Below are positions 45,799 through 54,807 of a stretch of 64,000 nucleotides of DNA, one piece after another; position 1 is the first letter of the stretch, and each line of letters starts with the position of its first letter. Origin of the DNA: Penumbrarchaeum sp964445525 (GTDB taxonomy: Archaea; Thermoplasmatota; Penumbrarchaeia; Penumbrarchaeales; Penumbrarchaeaceae). The stretch covers positions 1 to 64,000 of the forward strand of contig CAYULA010000004.1 in NCBI GenBank assembly GCA_964445525.1, read 5' to 3'. The notes below the pieces were generated by a model, which ran no database searches, had not been told where the DNA came from, and saw only the letters and a list, made by a program, of their open reading frames with translations. A program made the translations under genes and the position numbers.

Positions 45799-48426
45799 TC
45801 ACTCCACCAGCTCGGCAGTAATCACATCTTCATCGGCTTCAACGGTCACCCCGCCGGACAATTCCCTCCTGCCGCTATCATCTCCCAGTATGGAAGCTGC
45901 AATATCATCGGCCTTTTCAACAGCTTCTGATCTGGGTGCCCGCAGAGGTTTTCCCGATTCTGTCTTGATATCCGGAGCCGCGGTCACCTCCACCTTGCTC
46001 GACGGGGATTTCGCATTGGAGGCCGGGGTCCTGTTTTTTGGAGTCTGCTGTCCGCTCATTTTTGAATAGAGGAAAAATCCAACCGCGGCCAGTACGATCA
46101 CGACTGCCGCTATCACCACTATCAATATCACATTGAATTGTCCGTTCTCATCCTCGGCGGCAACCGGGAAGACCGAGACATCCTTTTTTCCGGATATTCC
46201 ATCCATTTCATATCCGATGCTGAAGGAAACGGTGGTCTCCTCGCCCGCGTCGAGGACCTTGACAATCATCCTTACCGTTTGCTCTTCATTTGGCTGGATG
46301 GTCAAGGTCTCGGTGTCATAGCTCACCTCCAGTGTATCCGGTGAGTCCTTTGTTATCGTCAAGGTCGCCTCATGATTGCCGTTGTTTTTGAAGGTCGCAT
46401 TCACCAATCCTTCCTCACCCTCGACTATGTCGAGCACATCCTTGTCGGTTAGTATCTGGACCGATGTGATCTTCTTCAGTTCGACATTGAGGTTCTGGTT
46501 GAAGGTTCCGAGATTTCCCGCATTAATACCGACCTCCACCTGGTATGGTTCCTCGTCGTACAATTCTCCTTCCCTGGGTTTGATCGATATATTCCAGCTT
46601 GAGGACTCACCCGGAAGAAGGTCAAGGGAACTGTAATCGTATTCCGCATCCCAGCCTGTGGGAACATTTACATTAATAGAGATACTGGCATCGGCCAGAG
46701 AGGGATTGTACAGCTCCAGGGTGAAGAAGACCTCCGAGTACTCGATCGGAATATTTGTTCCCATCCTTGCGGACTGCTTGGTGTCGGTGGTATCAAGAAG
46801 GCTGACCACATTCCTGGCGGGGTCCACAACTCTCACCTTGAGATACACGTATCTCCTTTCCGTTTCACCCTGCTTTCTTACATAAGATGAGACCGGATAT
46901 ACTCCCTCCGCTGACGGGGATGTCATCATGTTCATTGTGACGATGGCCTCCTCGTCTCCGTCCAATTCGAGAATATAGAGAGATCCCTGTGTTGAACCAT
47001 TGGATCCGGAATATGACACGGACCACCCGCTCGGAAGGTCCTCGACTCCGACCTCGAAGGTTGAGGGGGAGTCCTCTATGTTCAGGATCCTGATCGAGAA
47101 TTGAGCCCCTCCTCCGGAAACCACGGCCGATGTGGAATCGCCCAGTACCTCCACACCGAACTCGGCAACCGATACTACAATTATCCGCGTCTCCCTGGAA
47201 TAGATCTTTTCCGCATTCCTGGATTCCACGCCGAATTCGATTGTATCCTCGTCTCCGAGAGAGGACCTAATAGGGACCTGGACCCGGAAGATGACGCTCT
47301 CGGTGTCACCTCCTTCGATCTCGATGGGATCGGGCACCTCCACGGTCCAGCCCAGATCGGAGTCATGGGTAAAGGTGACCCTGTCGGTTCCCTCGCCTCC
47401 GTTGAGTATGCTTACGGAGAACTCCAGGTTCTCCCCCGCATCCGCTTCCCTCTCGGGATCCGCAAGGGTGACCTGTAATCCGGAGGCTATTGTGAGATCT
47501 GCCTCCCTGATCACCGTCTGTCCTGTATTGCTGGTGACGGTCACCTGAAGAATGTATTCGCCTTCGGGGGTTCCCTCGGGGATGGTATGGGTACGGTTAA
47601 CATAACCGAATGTCTGCCCTCCCTCCTCATCGGGAGAACCGGTCTGATTCCAGATGGTGTTCCCTGTCCCCGATGAAAGCAGGAAATTCACCGAATCGAT
47701 GTCGTAGGCTCCGAAAGCGTCGAGGATCCTTGCCGAGACCTGAAATTCCCTGGCTTCTTCGGGACCGTTGGGAAGGAGCTCCTCGAGGGGAGCTCCGTTT
47801 CCGTCCAGCAGACTGATCTCAATATCCTGGCTCTCTATCGACCTTGCCCTGAAAGAGAGATGGGAACTCTCGGGAGTTCCATAATAGCTGAAGCTGAAAC
47901 CGTTTATGAGGGTTGAATCCCCTTCCAGCTCGATTCTTAACTGGATCAGGGATCCCTCTTCTACCTTTGTGGAGCCCGAGGATGTGAATATCAGGTCCAG
48001 CTCATCTTCCAGCATTGATTGGCCTTCGAACCTGTCTCCGGCAATCTGGTTCTCCTGGTTGTCTTCTCCTATCTCGATCACTCTGACATCAAGAACATGT
48101 GATGAGGTGATCCCCACGGCTGTGGAGCCGAATAAATGGAGTTTCATTGTCAGGTCACCGCCTGACCGGTTCCCCGATAAGGTGAGATCCCTCGTGAGCG
48201 GATAGGTCAGGTTATAGACCCTGGTGGATCCCAGAGTCATTATCTCTATCGCTTCCTGCGGACTGGGAGGAATGGTGTCAAGGGTCCTTCCCCCGGCCCT
48301 GTGGAGATAGAGCTTCACCTCATCTGGGGATTCCTGGGCCGAGACTTCAATTAACAAGGGGACTAGTGCCAATCCCAGCATCATCGATATCAAAACAAAT
48401 GCCATTGCCAACCTGGTTCTATTCAT
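45799..48426 (-). CDS. NEW3-domain surface protein with cytoplasmic tail
   Basis: 875 residues. A signal peptide (about 1-30) precedes a series of beta-sandwich domains of the NEW3/COG1470 kind (FSVSILNGGEGTDRVTF, DLLPGESSSWNISIKP, ATFKNNGNHEATLTI). A membrane helix at about 763-788 is followed by an unusually long tail of about 87 residues (DDIAASILGDDSGRREL), which should be cytoplasmic. The extracellular part probably binds or scaffolds; no catalytic motif was seen. It is followed within 4 bases by the NAD(P)HX repair gene. Its TATA box puts transcription at the start codon. Confidence 0.75.
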   Translation of the reverse strand: MNRTRLAMAFVLISMMLGLALVPLLIEVSAQESPDEVKLYLHRAGGRTLDTIPPSPQEAIEIMTLGSTRVYNLTYPLTRDLTLSGNRSGGDLTMKLHLFGSTAVGITSSHVLDVRVIEIGEDNQENQIAGDRFEGQSMLEDELDLIFTSSGSTKVEEGSLIQLRIELEGDSTLINGFSFSYYGTPESSHLSFRARSIESQDIEISLLDGNGAPLEELLPNGPEEAREFQVSARILDAFGAYDIDSVNFLLSSGTGNTIWNQTGSPDEEGGQTFGYVNRTHTIPEGTPEGEYILQVTVTSNTGQTVIREADLTIASGLQVTLADPEREADAGENLEFSVSILNGGEGTDRVTFTHDSDLGWTVEVPDPIEIEGGDTESVIFRVQVPIRSSLGDEDTIEFGVESRNAEKIYSRETRIIVVSVAEFGVEVLGDSTSAVVSGGGAQFSIRILNIEDSPSTFEVGVEDLPSGWSVSYSGSNGSTQGSLYILELDGDEEAIVTMNMMTSPSAEGVYPVSSYVRKQGETERRYVYLKVRVVDPARNVVSLLDTTDTKQSARMGTNIPIEYSEVFFTLELYNPSLADASISINVNVPTGWDAEYDYSSLDLLPGESSSWNISIKPREGELYDEEPYQVEVGINAGNLGTFNQNLNVELKKITSVQILTDKDVLDIVEGEEGLVNATFKNNGNHEATLTITKDSPDTLEVSYDTETLTIQPNEEQTVRMIVKVLDAGEETTVSFSIGYEMDGISGKKDVSVFPVAAEDENGQFNVILIVVIAAVVIVLAAVGFFLYSKMSGQQTPKNRTPASNAKSPSSKVEVTAAPDIKTESGKPLRAPRSEAVEKADDIAASILGDDSGRRELSGGVTVEADEDVITAELVE

Positions 48427-48446
48427 GTAATAGTCCCCTTGACTGC

Positions 48447-48454
48447 TATATAAC
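48447..48454 (-). promoter_or_regulatory. TATA box of the NEW3 protein/nnr unit
   Basis: GTTATATA on the minus strand, centred about 25 bases before the ATG at 48426. The mRNA is predicted to be leaderless. Confidence 0.6.
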
Positions 48455-48594
48455 GTGCAATCGGTTTGTTCTTGCTTTAAGAATTTCGGTCACCGGGCCG
48501 AAACCATCTCCCCGGGTATCAAAAGAATTTTTAAAAAGCAGAACATACCGGGCTTCGTTCCCCGATCATGATCTGATTTTGAACGGTGTGTGTC

Positions 48595-50676
48595 ATGAGA
48601 AGAATCGCCGAACATCCGATACTGAAGGTTCCGGAAAAAAAAGAGGTAAACTTCCTGTGGAACGGGAATGAGCTCACTGGTTTGCAGGGAGAGCCAATTT
48701 CCTCCGCTTTGATTGCAAATGATGTGCATATTTTCGGCCATCATGTCAAGGACGGAAGCCCCCAGGGGATCTTCTGTGCAAACGGTCAATGCGCCCAGTG
48801 CCTTGTAATAGCTGACGGCAAGCCTGTGAAGTCCTGCATGACACCCCTGAAAGAGGGAATGAATGTGAAAAGCGTGGAGGGGCTGCCGCAGTTACCGGAT
48901 GAAGACACACTTCCGAAAATGTCCTCGATACCGGTGGAGGAAGTCGAGGTTCTCGTCATAGGGGGAGGCCCTTCGGGTCTGTCCGCCTCGATAGAACTGG
49001 GTAAGCTCGGAATCAAGACCCTTCTGGTGGATGACAAGGACCGGCTCGGAGGAAAGCTGGTACTCCAGACCCACAAGTTCTTCGGATCCGTGGAGGATTC
49101 CTATGCGGGAACAAGGGGTTACGAGATCGGACATATACTACAGGAGGAGCTGGACAAACTCTCTTCGGTCGATATATGGCTGGAAACTACCGCAGTCGGG
49201 GTGTTTTCCGACGGAATCGTCGGAGTTGTCAAGGGAAACAAATACAGGATGATCAGACCGAAAAAGCTCCTTGTTGCCACCGGGGCCAGGGAGAAGATGC
49301 TCTCATTTCCGGGAAACACCCTTCCGGGTGTTTACGGAGCCGGGGCGTTCCAGACTCTTGTCAACAGGGACCTGGTAAAATCATCGGACAGGGTCCTGAT
49401 CGTGGGAGGTGGGAATGTGGGCTTGATCGCCGGCTACCACGCCATTCAGGCAGGTATAGAGGTGGCGGCCCTGATAGAGGCAATGCCCCAGGTGGGCGGC
49501 TACAAGGTCCACGCGGATAAGCTGATGAGGCTCGGGGTTCCCATTTTCACCAGACATACCATAGTGGCTGCAGAAGGCGACAATAAGGTTGAAAAAGCGG
49601 TAGTTGCCAAGCTGGATGAGAACTGGAAGGTGGTCCCCGGAACCCAGAGGGCATATGATGTGGATACGATCCTGATCGCAGTCGGACTGGACGAGGTGAA
49701 CGAATTTCATAATAAAGCGGTCGAGTTCGGGATCGACTCGTATGTGGCAGGGGATGCTCAGGAGATCGCCGAGGCATCTGCGGCAATGTTCACCGGCAAG
49801 ATAGAGGGTCTGAAAATTGCAAAGGACCTCGGAAGATACGAAAGCGAGGTCCCCGTGGAATGGGACAGGAAAGCCACCGTCCTCAAATCCAAACCGGGGC
49901 CTGTCAAACCAAGGAGTGAGGTTGAAAAAGAAGATGGTGTTTTCCCGGTCTTTCACTGCACCCAGGAGGTCCCCTGCAATCCATGCATCTCGGTCTGTCC
50001 CGTTGATGCTTTGAAAACCGAGAGGGACGAGATCACCGGTCTCCCCTACATGATCGACCTTGACAAATGCATCGGATGCATGAGCTGCGTTGGGATATGT
50101 CCCGGACTCGCAATTACACTGGTGGACTACAGGAAGGATTCCGAAAACCCCACCATAACCCTTCCCTACGAGGTATGGAGGGAGAAGGTGGAACCCGGCA
50201 AGGAGGTTCCGCTTACTGATAACGAGGGAGCGATCCTTGGAAGATATCCGGTGCAGAAGGTCATGGACAATCCGAAATATCCGGGAACACTGCTTGTCCA
50301 GTTCAGGGTGGATAAGTCCAGGGCCAAAAAGATTGCAGGGATATGGGTCCAGGAGAAGCAAAAGGAACCCATGGAAACCTACGAGAAGGAAACCCTTCCC
50401 GATGAAGCTGTGGTCTGCCGATGTGAGAGGGTGACCGCGGGTGAGATAAGGAAGGCGATCAGGGAAGGTGTCAGGGACCTCAATCATCTCAAGGCCGTCA
50501 CCAGGGCCGGGATGGGTGCCTGCGGATCAAAGACCTGCAGACCTATGATATTCAGATTGTTCAGGGAGGAAGGCATCGACTTAGGGGAGGTCACTGACAG
50601 GACCGACCGACCTCTCTTCGTGGAGGTCCCCCTTGGTTCCTTCGCCGGTATTGAGGGAGGTGAAAACGATGGGTGA
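48595..50676 (+). CDS. Multidomain FAD/Fe-S oxidoreductase, alpha-type subunit of an amine or imino-acid dehydrogenase
   Basis: 693 residues from the ATG at 48595, with GGTG six bases upstream; GTG 48586 is the alternative. Domains in order: a [2Fe-2S] ferredoxin like the SoxA N-terminus (CANGQCAQC, about 62-70); an FAD Rossmann fold (VLVIGGGPSGLSASIELG); an NAD-type nucleotide fold (VLIVGGGNVGLIAGYHA); ferredoxin-like 4Fe-4S motifs (CNPCISVCP and CIGCMSCVGICPG); and a BFD-like [2Fe-2S] domain (VCRCERVTAGEIRKAI...CGSKTCRP). Such subunits pass electrons from a partner DAO-type flavoprotein, as in dye-linked proline or hydroxyproline dehydrogenases. The next gene is that partner and overlaps by 8 bases. 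The substrate is not determined. Confidence 0.82.
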   Translation: MRRIAEHPILKVPEKKEVNFLWNGNELTGLQGEPISSALIANDVHIFGHHVKDGSPQGIFCANGQCAQCLVIADGKPVKSCMTPLKEGMNVKSVEGLPQLPDEDTLPKMSSIPVEEVEVLVIGGGPSGLSASIELGKLGIKTLLVDDKDRLGGKLVLQTHKFFGSVEDSYAGTRGYEIGHILQEELDKLSSVDIWLETTAVGVFSDGIVGVVKGNKYRMIRPKKLLVATGAREKMLSFPGNTLPGVYGAGAFQTLVNRDLVKSSDRVLIVGGGNVGLIAGYHAIQAGIEVAALIEAMPQVGGYKVHADKLMRLGVPIFTRHTIVAAEGDNKVEKAVVAKLDENWKVVPGTQRAYDVDTILIAVGLDEVNEFHNKAVEFGIDSYVAGDAQEIAEASAAMFTGKIEGLKIAKDLGRYESEVPVEWDRKATVLKSKPGPVKPRSEVEKEDGVFPVFHCTQEVPCNPCISVCPVDALKTERDEITGLPYMIDLDKCIGCMSCVGICPGLAITLVDYRKDSENPTITLPYEVWREKVEPGKEVPLTDNEGAILGRYPVQKVMDNPKYPGTLLVQFRVDKSRAKKIAGIWVQEKQKEPMETYEKETLPDEAVVCRCERVTAGEIRKAIREGVRDLNHLKAVTRAGMGACGSKTCRPMIFRLFREEGIDLGEVTDRTDRPLFVEVPLGSFAGIEGGENDG

Positions 50677-51820
50677 GTACGAGGTCATCGTAATTGGTGC
50701 TGGAAGCGTCGGCCTCCCTCTGGCCATGTCACTGGGAGAAATGGGTTTGAAGACCCTTGTTCTTGACAAGAGGGCCTCTCCGGGCCAGGGTGAGAACAAA
50801 CACGCCATCGGCGGTATAAGGGCAACCCATTCCGATCCCGCGAAGATACTCACCTGCAAGAGGTCGCTCGAGGTGTTTTCCTCGTGGCAGGGAAAGCACG
50901 GCGATGACATCGAGTGGATGATGGGGGGCTACACTTTTCCTGTATACCGGGAAGCGGAGGAAAAAGCGCTCAAGAAGATACTTCCGATCCAGAAGGAACA
51001 CGGACTGAACATAGATTTCCAGGGACCTGACAGGATAACGGATGTGGTTCCCGGGATAAATCCGGATGGGCTGATCGGTGGCACACATTCACCGGAGGAT
51101 GGTTCAGCTTCTCCACTGATCTCGGCCAACGCCTTTTACAGGTATGCCCTCTCCAACGATGTGGACTTCCACTTCAAGGAAGGTGTCAAGACACTGATTA
51201 TAGAAAATGGCAGGATGGCGGGGGTGGGAACGGACAGATCGAATTATTTCGCACCAGTAATTGTCGATGCCGCGGGTCCTCACTCCCCGGAGATATGCTC
51301 TGGTTCGGCGATCGATATACCTGTCTTTCCGGAGTCTCATGAAGGGGCCATTACCGAACCCGTGGAACAGTTCTTCACCTCCATGGTCGTTGATCTGAGG
51401 CCCGGTCCCGGTTCCAAAAATTATTATTTCTATCAGAACCGCCAGGGTCAGATAGTATTCTGCATAACCCCCGAACCTGCTATTCAGGGATTGGACAAGA
51501 GGGAGACCTCCATATTTCTCCCCCAGGTTGCAAGGAGAATGGTGGACCTGCTTCCCAGATTGAAGAACATAAGGGTGAGGAGGGTATGGAGAGGATTGTA
51601 CCCGATGACTCCGGACGGTTCACCTCTGGTGGGCTGGAGCAGGGATGTCAAGGGATTATTCCATATGACCGGTATGTGCGGACAGGGATTCATGCTGGGC
51701 CCCGGTCTCGGGGAGGTAGTTGCAAGGGAGCTTACCGGGAAAACATTGGATAGCGACAGGATAATCCTTGATGGGTTTTATCCTTACAGAAAGTTCGGAG
51801 GCGAGGAAACCCTCAAATGA
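50669..51820 (+). CDS. DAO-family FAD-dependent oxidoreductase, beta-type subunit
   Basis: 383 residues from the ATG at 50669, preceded by GGGAGGTGA. An FAD fold at the N-terminus (VIVIGAGSVGLPLAMSLGEMG), the substrate-domain strands and the C-terminal FAD contact (PDGSPLVGWSRDVKGLF, TGMCGQGFMLGPGLGE) match SoxB/DadA-like oxidases. It should oxidise a secondary amine, imino acid or D-amino acid and hand electrons to the preceding Fe-S subunit. Its 3' end overlaps the convergent carbamate kinase gene by 8 bases. The exact substrate (proline, hydroxyproline, sarcosine or other) is open. Confidence 0.85.
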   Translation: MGEYEVIVIGAGSVGLPLAMSLGEMGLKTLVLDKRASPGQGENKHAIGGIRATHSDPAKILTCKRSLEVFSSWQGKHGDDIEWMMGGYTFPVYREAEEKALKKILPIQKEHGLNIDFQGPDRITDVVPGINPDGLIGGTHSPEDGSASPLISANAFYRYALSNDVDFHFKEGVKTLIIENGRMAGVGTDRSNYFAPVIVDAAGPHSPEICSGSAIDIPVFPESHEGAITEPVEQFFTSMVVDLRPGPGSKNYYFYQNRQGQIVFCITPEPAIQGLDKRETSIFLPQVARRMVDLLPRLKNIRVRRVWRGLYPMTPDGSPLVGWSRDVKGLFHMTGMCGQGFMLGPGLGEVVARELTGKTLDSDRIILDGFYPYRKFGGEETLK

Positions 51821-52739
51821 TCGTGGTTCCAGCTTCCCCTTCCATTGCGAGGTGGCCGTCCTCGATGGAGGAGATGATCACCTTCTTCCCCCCTCCTTCG
51901 AGGAACTGTATCGCGGCCTCGATCTTGGGTCCCATGGAACCTTTGGGGAACTGACCTTCCTGGAGGAATCTTTCGGCATCCTCCTTTGAGAGCCTGGAAA
52001 GCTTTCTCTGTTCTTTCTTCCCGAAATCGAGGTAGACTCCATCCGTATCGGTAAGTATCATCAATGTATGTGCCCCTATTTCATTGCCAAGGACCGCAGA
52101 GGCTCTGTCCTTGTCGATGACAGCATCCATTCCCTCCAGTCTGCCGTCATCTTCGTAATAGACGGGAGATCCTCCCCCTCCCGCTGCGACAACTATGGTG
52201 CCGTCGTTTACCAGTTTCCTGATGACCCTGGAGTTGACAATTTTTTTTGGTATAGGGGAGGGAACCACCCTTCTCCATCCCCTGCCCTTGTCTTCTTTCA
52301 CTATCCAACCGTTCTTTTCCGCCAGTTCCTTCGCTTTCTCTTCTTCATAGAACTGGCCAACGTATTTGTTCGGATCCTTGACAGAAGGATCGTCCCTGTC
52401 CACCACGGTCTGGGTAACAAGGGTTGCAACATCCCTCTCTATCCCTTCCTTTTTCAGGCCGTTTAAAAGCGATTGCTCTATCATGTATCCGATTCCGCCT
52501 TCGGTATCGGCCACAAGTACCCCCAGAGGAATATCGGGAGCCACACCTCTCGCCATCTCCACCCTTAAAAGTGCGTTTCCCACCTGAGGGCCATTGCCGT
52601 GGGTGATAACCATCTTGTATCCCTCGGCCGCCATCCTGATGATCGGGGGAAGGGATTCCCTGGTATGTTTGAACTGATTTGCAATGGTGTCGGTGATTCC
52701 CTTCCGGGTTATGGCATTGCCGCCAAGTGCAACAACCAC
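51813..52739 (-). CDS. arcC: Carbamate kinase
   Basis: 308 residues from a GTG at 52739. A TATA box at 52801-52809 puts transcription near 52779, which excludes the longer frame starting upstream; a CTG at 52763 after GGAGG is the other option. Family motifs are VVALGGNAITRKG, VITHGNGPQVGNALLR, PSPIPKKIV, VVAAGGGGSPV, DKDRASAVLGNEI and FPKGSMGPKIEAA. It makes ATP from carbamoyl phosphate and ADP (or the reverse), usually in arginine or other amino-acid fermentation. No arginine deiminase or ornithine carbamoyltransferase gene is nearby. Confidence 0.95.
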   Translation of the reverse strand: MVVALGGNAITRKGITDTIANQFKHTRESLPPIIRMAAEGYKMVITHGNGPQVGNALLRVEMARGVAPDIPLGVLVADTEGGIGYMIEQSLLNGLKKEGIERDVATLVTQTVVDRDDPSVKDPNKYVGQFYEEEKAKELAEKNGWIVKEDKGRGWRRVVPSPIPKKIVNSRVIRKLVNDGTIVVAAGGGGSPVYYEDDGRLEGMDAVIDKDRASAVLGNEIGAHTLMILTDTDGVYLDFGKKEQRKLSRLSKEDAERFLQEGQFPKGSMGPKIEAAIQFLEGGGKKVIISSIEDGHLAMEGEAGTTII

Positions 52740-52800
52740 GGATCTCCTCTTGTAATTTATCAGTGACCTTCCTCCGAGAGAACCCCGGATTGTTTGAGGA

Positions 52801-52809
52801 CATATAAAT
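52801..52809 (-). promoter_or_regulatory. TATA box of the carbamate kinase gene
   Basis: ATTTATATG on the minus strand, about 65 bases before the proposed GTG start. It decides against upstream start codons. Confidence 0.55.
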
Positions 52810-52905
52810 AATTGAAGCAAATACAGTCCATATCAAGTCCAGGTCTCCACAGGAATTGAAAGAAATAAGTAATCTACAAATTTCCTATATATATTGAAAA
52901 ATATT

Positions 52906-53083
52906 GTATATATTTTAGGTAGGAAAAAAACATATATGACCTGGACCAATGGAAAATTTACCCCCGATCCTGGCCATCACCTGGTCCGTTAGGACCTCTT
53001 GACAGGGGGTCCTGTCGTTTTCGGTCAGAGGATCAAACCCCATTGAGGATAATCCATCCCTTGGCAAGGGAGGAGGTGTTGAA
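52906..53083 (+). promoter_or_regulatory. Promoter and structured leader of the KamA-family gene
   Basis: Three TATA-like boxes (52885-52894, 52906-52915, 52930-52937) precede a leader with hairpins GGTCC/GGACC (52983-52996), GACAGG/CCTGTC (53001-53016) and CCCTT/AAGGG (53058-53070), the last directly before the AGGAGGT ribosome site (53071-53077). An alternative 8-bp pairing of AGGACCTC (52991-52998) with GGGGTCCT (53006-53013) excludes the first two hairpins. A 17-codon frame (52949-53002) ends inside the switch region. A cis-regulatory RNA is inferred. Confidence 0.5.
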
Positions 53084-54271
53084 TTGCCAATTCGATATGT
53101 GAAGAAAATAGCAGACGTTGAAGGTCTTTCGGAGAAAGAATTAACGGACCTGAAGGAAGTTACAGAAAAATATCCATTCTTTTCCAATGATTACTATCTA
53201 TCCCTCATTGACTGGGATGATCCCGAAGATCCCATAAGAAAGATAATAATCCCAACTATGGGCGAGATAGACAACGGCGGTTCAATGGATCCGTCAAACG
53301 AGAAAAGCTTCACTCGTGCAAAGGGACTGGAGCATAAATACGGACCCACGGCCCTCATATTGGCGAGCAGGGCCTGCGGGGGAGTCTGCCGGTTCTGTTT
53401 CAGAAAGAGGATATTCCAGCCGGACAATATCGAGGCAGTTCCCGACCTCTCGGCCGCTCTGGAATACCTGAGGTCCCACAAGGAGATCAATAACGTTCTT
53501 CTTACCGGCGGGGATCCCCTTGTGCTTCCAACCGGATATCTGAAGAAGATACTTGCCCAGATTTACAGGATGGAACATATAAGATTCGTCAGGATAGGCT
53601 CCAAGATACCGGTTTACAATCCCTACAGGATACTTGAGGACCCAACCCTTGGAGATCTGGTGAGCAGATTTTCCAAACAGGAGAGAAAGCTCTACTTCAT
53701 AACCGATATCAATCACCCGAAAGAACTGACCCCTCAGGCCGTTTCCGCATTGAACATATTGAGAGAAAACGGTGCGATACTCTCGAATCAGACACCCCTT
53801 TTGAGGGGAGTAAACGATTCCAGGGAAACCTTGATGGAACTCTTCAACAGGCTGGCCGCAATCGGAATTCCTCCTTACTATGTCTTCCAGTGCAGACCTA
53901 CTAAAGGAAACAAGCCATTTGCCGTTCCCATAGAGGAAGGTTACCGAATTTTCGAGGAAGCCAAGGCCGACCTTTCCGGTCTGGCGAAGAGATCAAGATT
54001 CATAATGTCCCATGCCACCGGAAAGCTCGAGATCACGGCCCTTACAGATGAGCATATCATATTCAAATACCACAATTCCGCCCACGAGGAAAATCGATCC
54101 AGGGTACTGATATACAGGAGAAATCCCGATGCATACTGGCTGGATGATTACAAGGAACTGGTAGGTTCCTATGGGCCTGACATCAACCACAAGGTCAAAA
54201 TGGACAGGCCCGACATGGGCCGCGGGCACGGAATCCAGGTTCACGACGCTAACATATCAGCGTTAAAGTAG
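53084..54271 (+). CDS. KamA-family radical SAM aminomutase, substrate uncertain
   Basis: 395 residues from a TTG start seven bases after AGGAGGT. The radical SAM cysteines are 98, 102 and 105 (RACGGVCRFCFRKR). Also present are TGGDPLVLPTGYL, the PLP-type aminomutase core and LLRGVNDS. In lysine 2,3-aminomutase two aspartates hold the lysine side chain, in QCDLS and VVDAPGG. Here the matching positions are Arg271 (QCRPTKG) and about Ser309 (FIMSHATG), so lysine is unlikely to be the substrate; a glutamate-type or other amino acid is possible. Thioredoxin follows after 36 bases. The neighbouring amino-acid genes fit catabolism. The family is sure, the substrate is not. Confidence 0.85.
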   Translation: MPIRYVKKIADVEGLSEKELTDLKEVTEKYPFFSNDYYLSLIDWDDPEDPIRKIIIPTMGEIDNGGSMDPSNEKSFTRAKGLEHKYGPTALILASRACGGVCRFCFRKRIFQPDNIEAVPDLSAALEYLRSHKEINNVLLTGGDPLVLPTGYLKKILAQIYRMEHIRFVRIGSKIPVYNPYRILEDPTLGDLVSRFSKQERKLYFITDINHPKELTPQAVSALNILRENGAILSNQTPLLRGVNDSRETLMELFNRLAAIGIPPYYVFQCRPTKGNKPFAVPIEEGYRIFEEAKADLSGLAKRSRFIMSHATGKLEITALTDEHIIFKYHNSAHEENRSRVLIYRRNPDAYWLDDYKELVGSYGPDINHKVKMDRPDMGRGHGIQVHDANISALK

Positions 54272-54307
54272 ATTTCAGGTTCAAACCTAGAATCCTCAGG
54301 TGTTGCC

Positions 54308-54733
54308 ATGGGCGATGAGGAAGATCCCGAGCTTGAAGCTCTGAGAAAAAGAAAGGCCGAACAGTTGAAGAAAACCCTGACCGAAGAAGAGGAGAGAAAA
54401 CAATGGCCCGGTGAACCCGTGGAGATCACCGATCAGAATTTCAGGCAGATGGTATCCCAGTATCCGAACCTGGTAATAGATTTCTGGGCGCCCTGGTGCG
54501 CTCCCTGCAAGATGGTATCCCCGATAATCGAAAATCTTGCAACATCGTACAGGGGAAAGGTGGTTTTCGGAAAGCTGAATATCGACGAGAACAGTCAAAC
54601 AGCACACTCATTCAAGGTCATGTCCATACCCACCCTTCTTTTCATCAAGAACATGGAGCTTGTGGACAGGGTTACCGGTGCAGTTCCGAAGAAGGTACTT
54701 CAACAATACATCGACAAACACATGTCATGGTGA
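54308..54733 (+). CDS. trxA: Thioredoxin with N-terminal charged helix
   Basis: 141 residues. The thioredoxin fold (about 40-141) has the active site WAPWCAPCKMVSP and the cis-Pro segment MSIPTLLFI. The first 35 residues (DEEDPELEALRKRKAEQLKK) form a charged helix resembling the start of PDCD5-like proteins, and similar extensions are seen in other archaeal thioredoxins. It should reduce disulfides in the cytoplasm and may serve the peroxiredoxin in this window. It lies 36 bases after the KamA-family gene and may share its mRNA. Confidence 0.93.
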   Translation: MGDEEDPELEALRKRKAEQLKKTLTEEEERKQWPGEPVEITDQNFRQMVSQYPNLVIDFWAPWCAPCKMVSPIIENLATSYRGKVVFGKLNIDENSQTAHSFKVMSIPTLLFIKNMELVDRVTGAVPKKVLQQYIDKHMSW

Positions 54734-54763
54734 CTTTCGAGTATGTGTTTTATTTCCAAAACC

Positions 54764-54773
54764 AATAAATATG
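54764..54773 (+). promoter_or_regulatory. TATA box of the DedA gene
   Basis: AATAAATATG about 40 bases before the ATG at 54808. It predicts transcription from about 54794 and therefore excludes a TTG start at 54781. Confidence 0.5.
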
Positions 54774-54807
54774 CACCCCATTGTCGGATATTTGTAAAGG
54801 TCATGCC

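Noticed and set aside
51813..52820. Longer carbamate kinase start at 52820
   Set aside because: It lies upstream of the TATA box and adds residues absent from the family.
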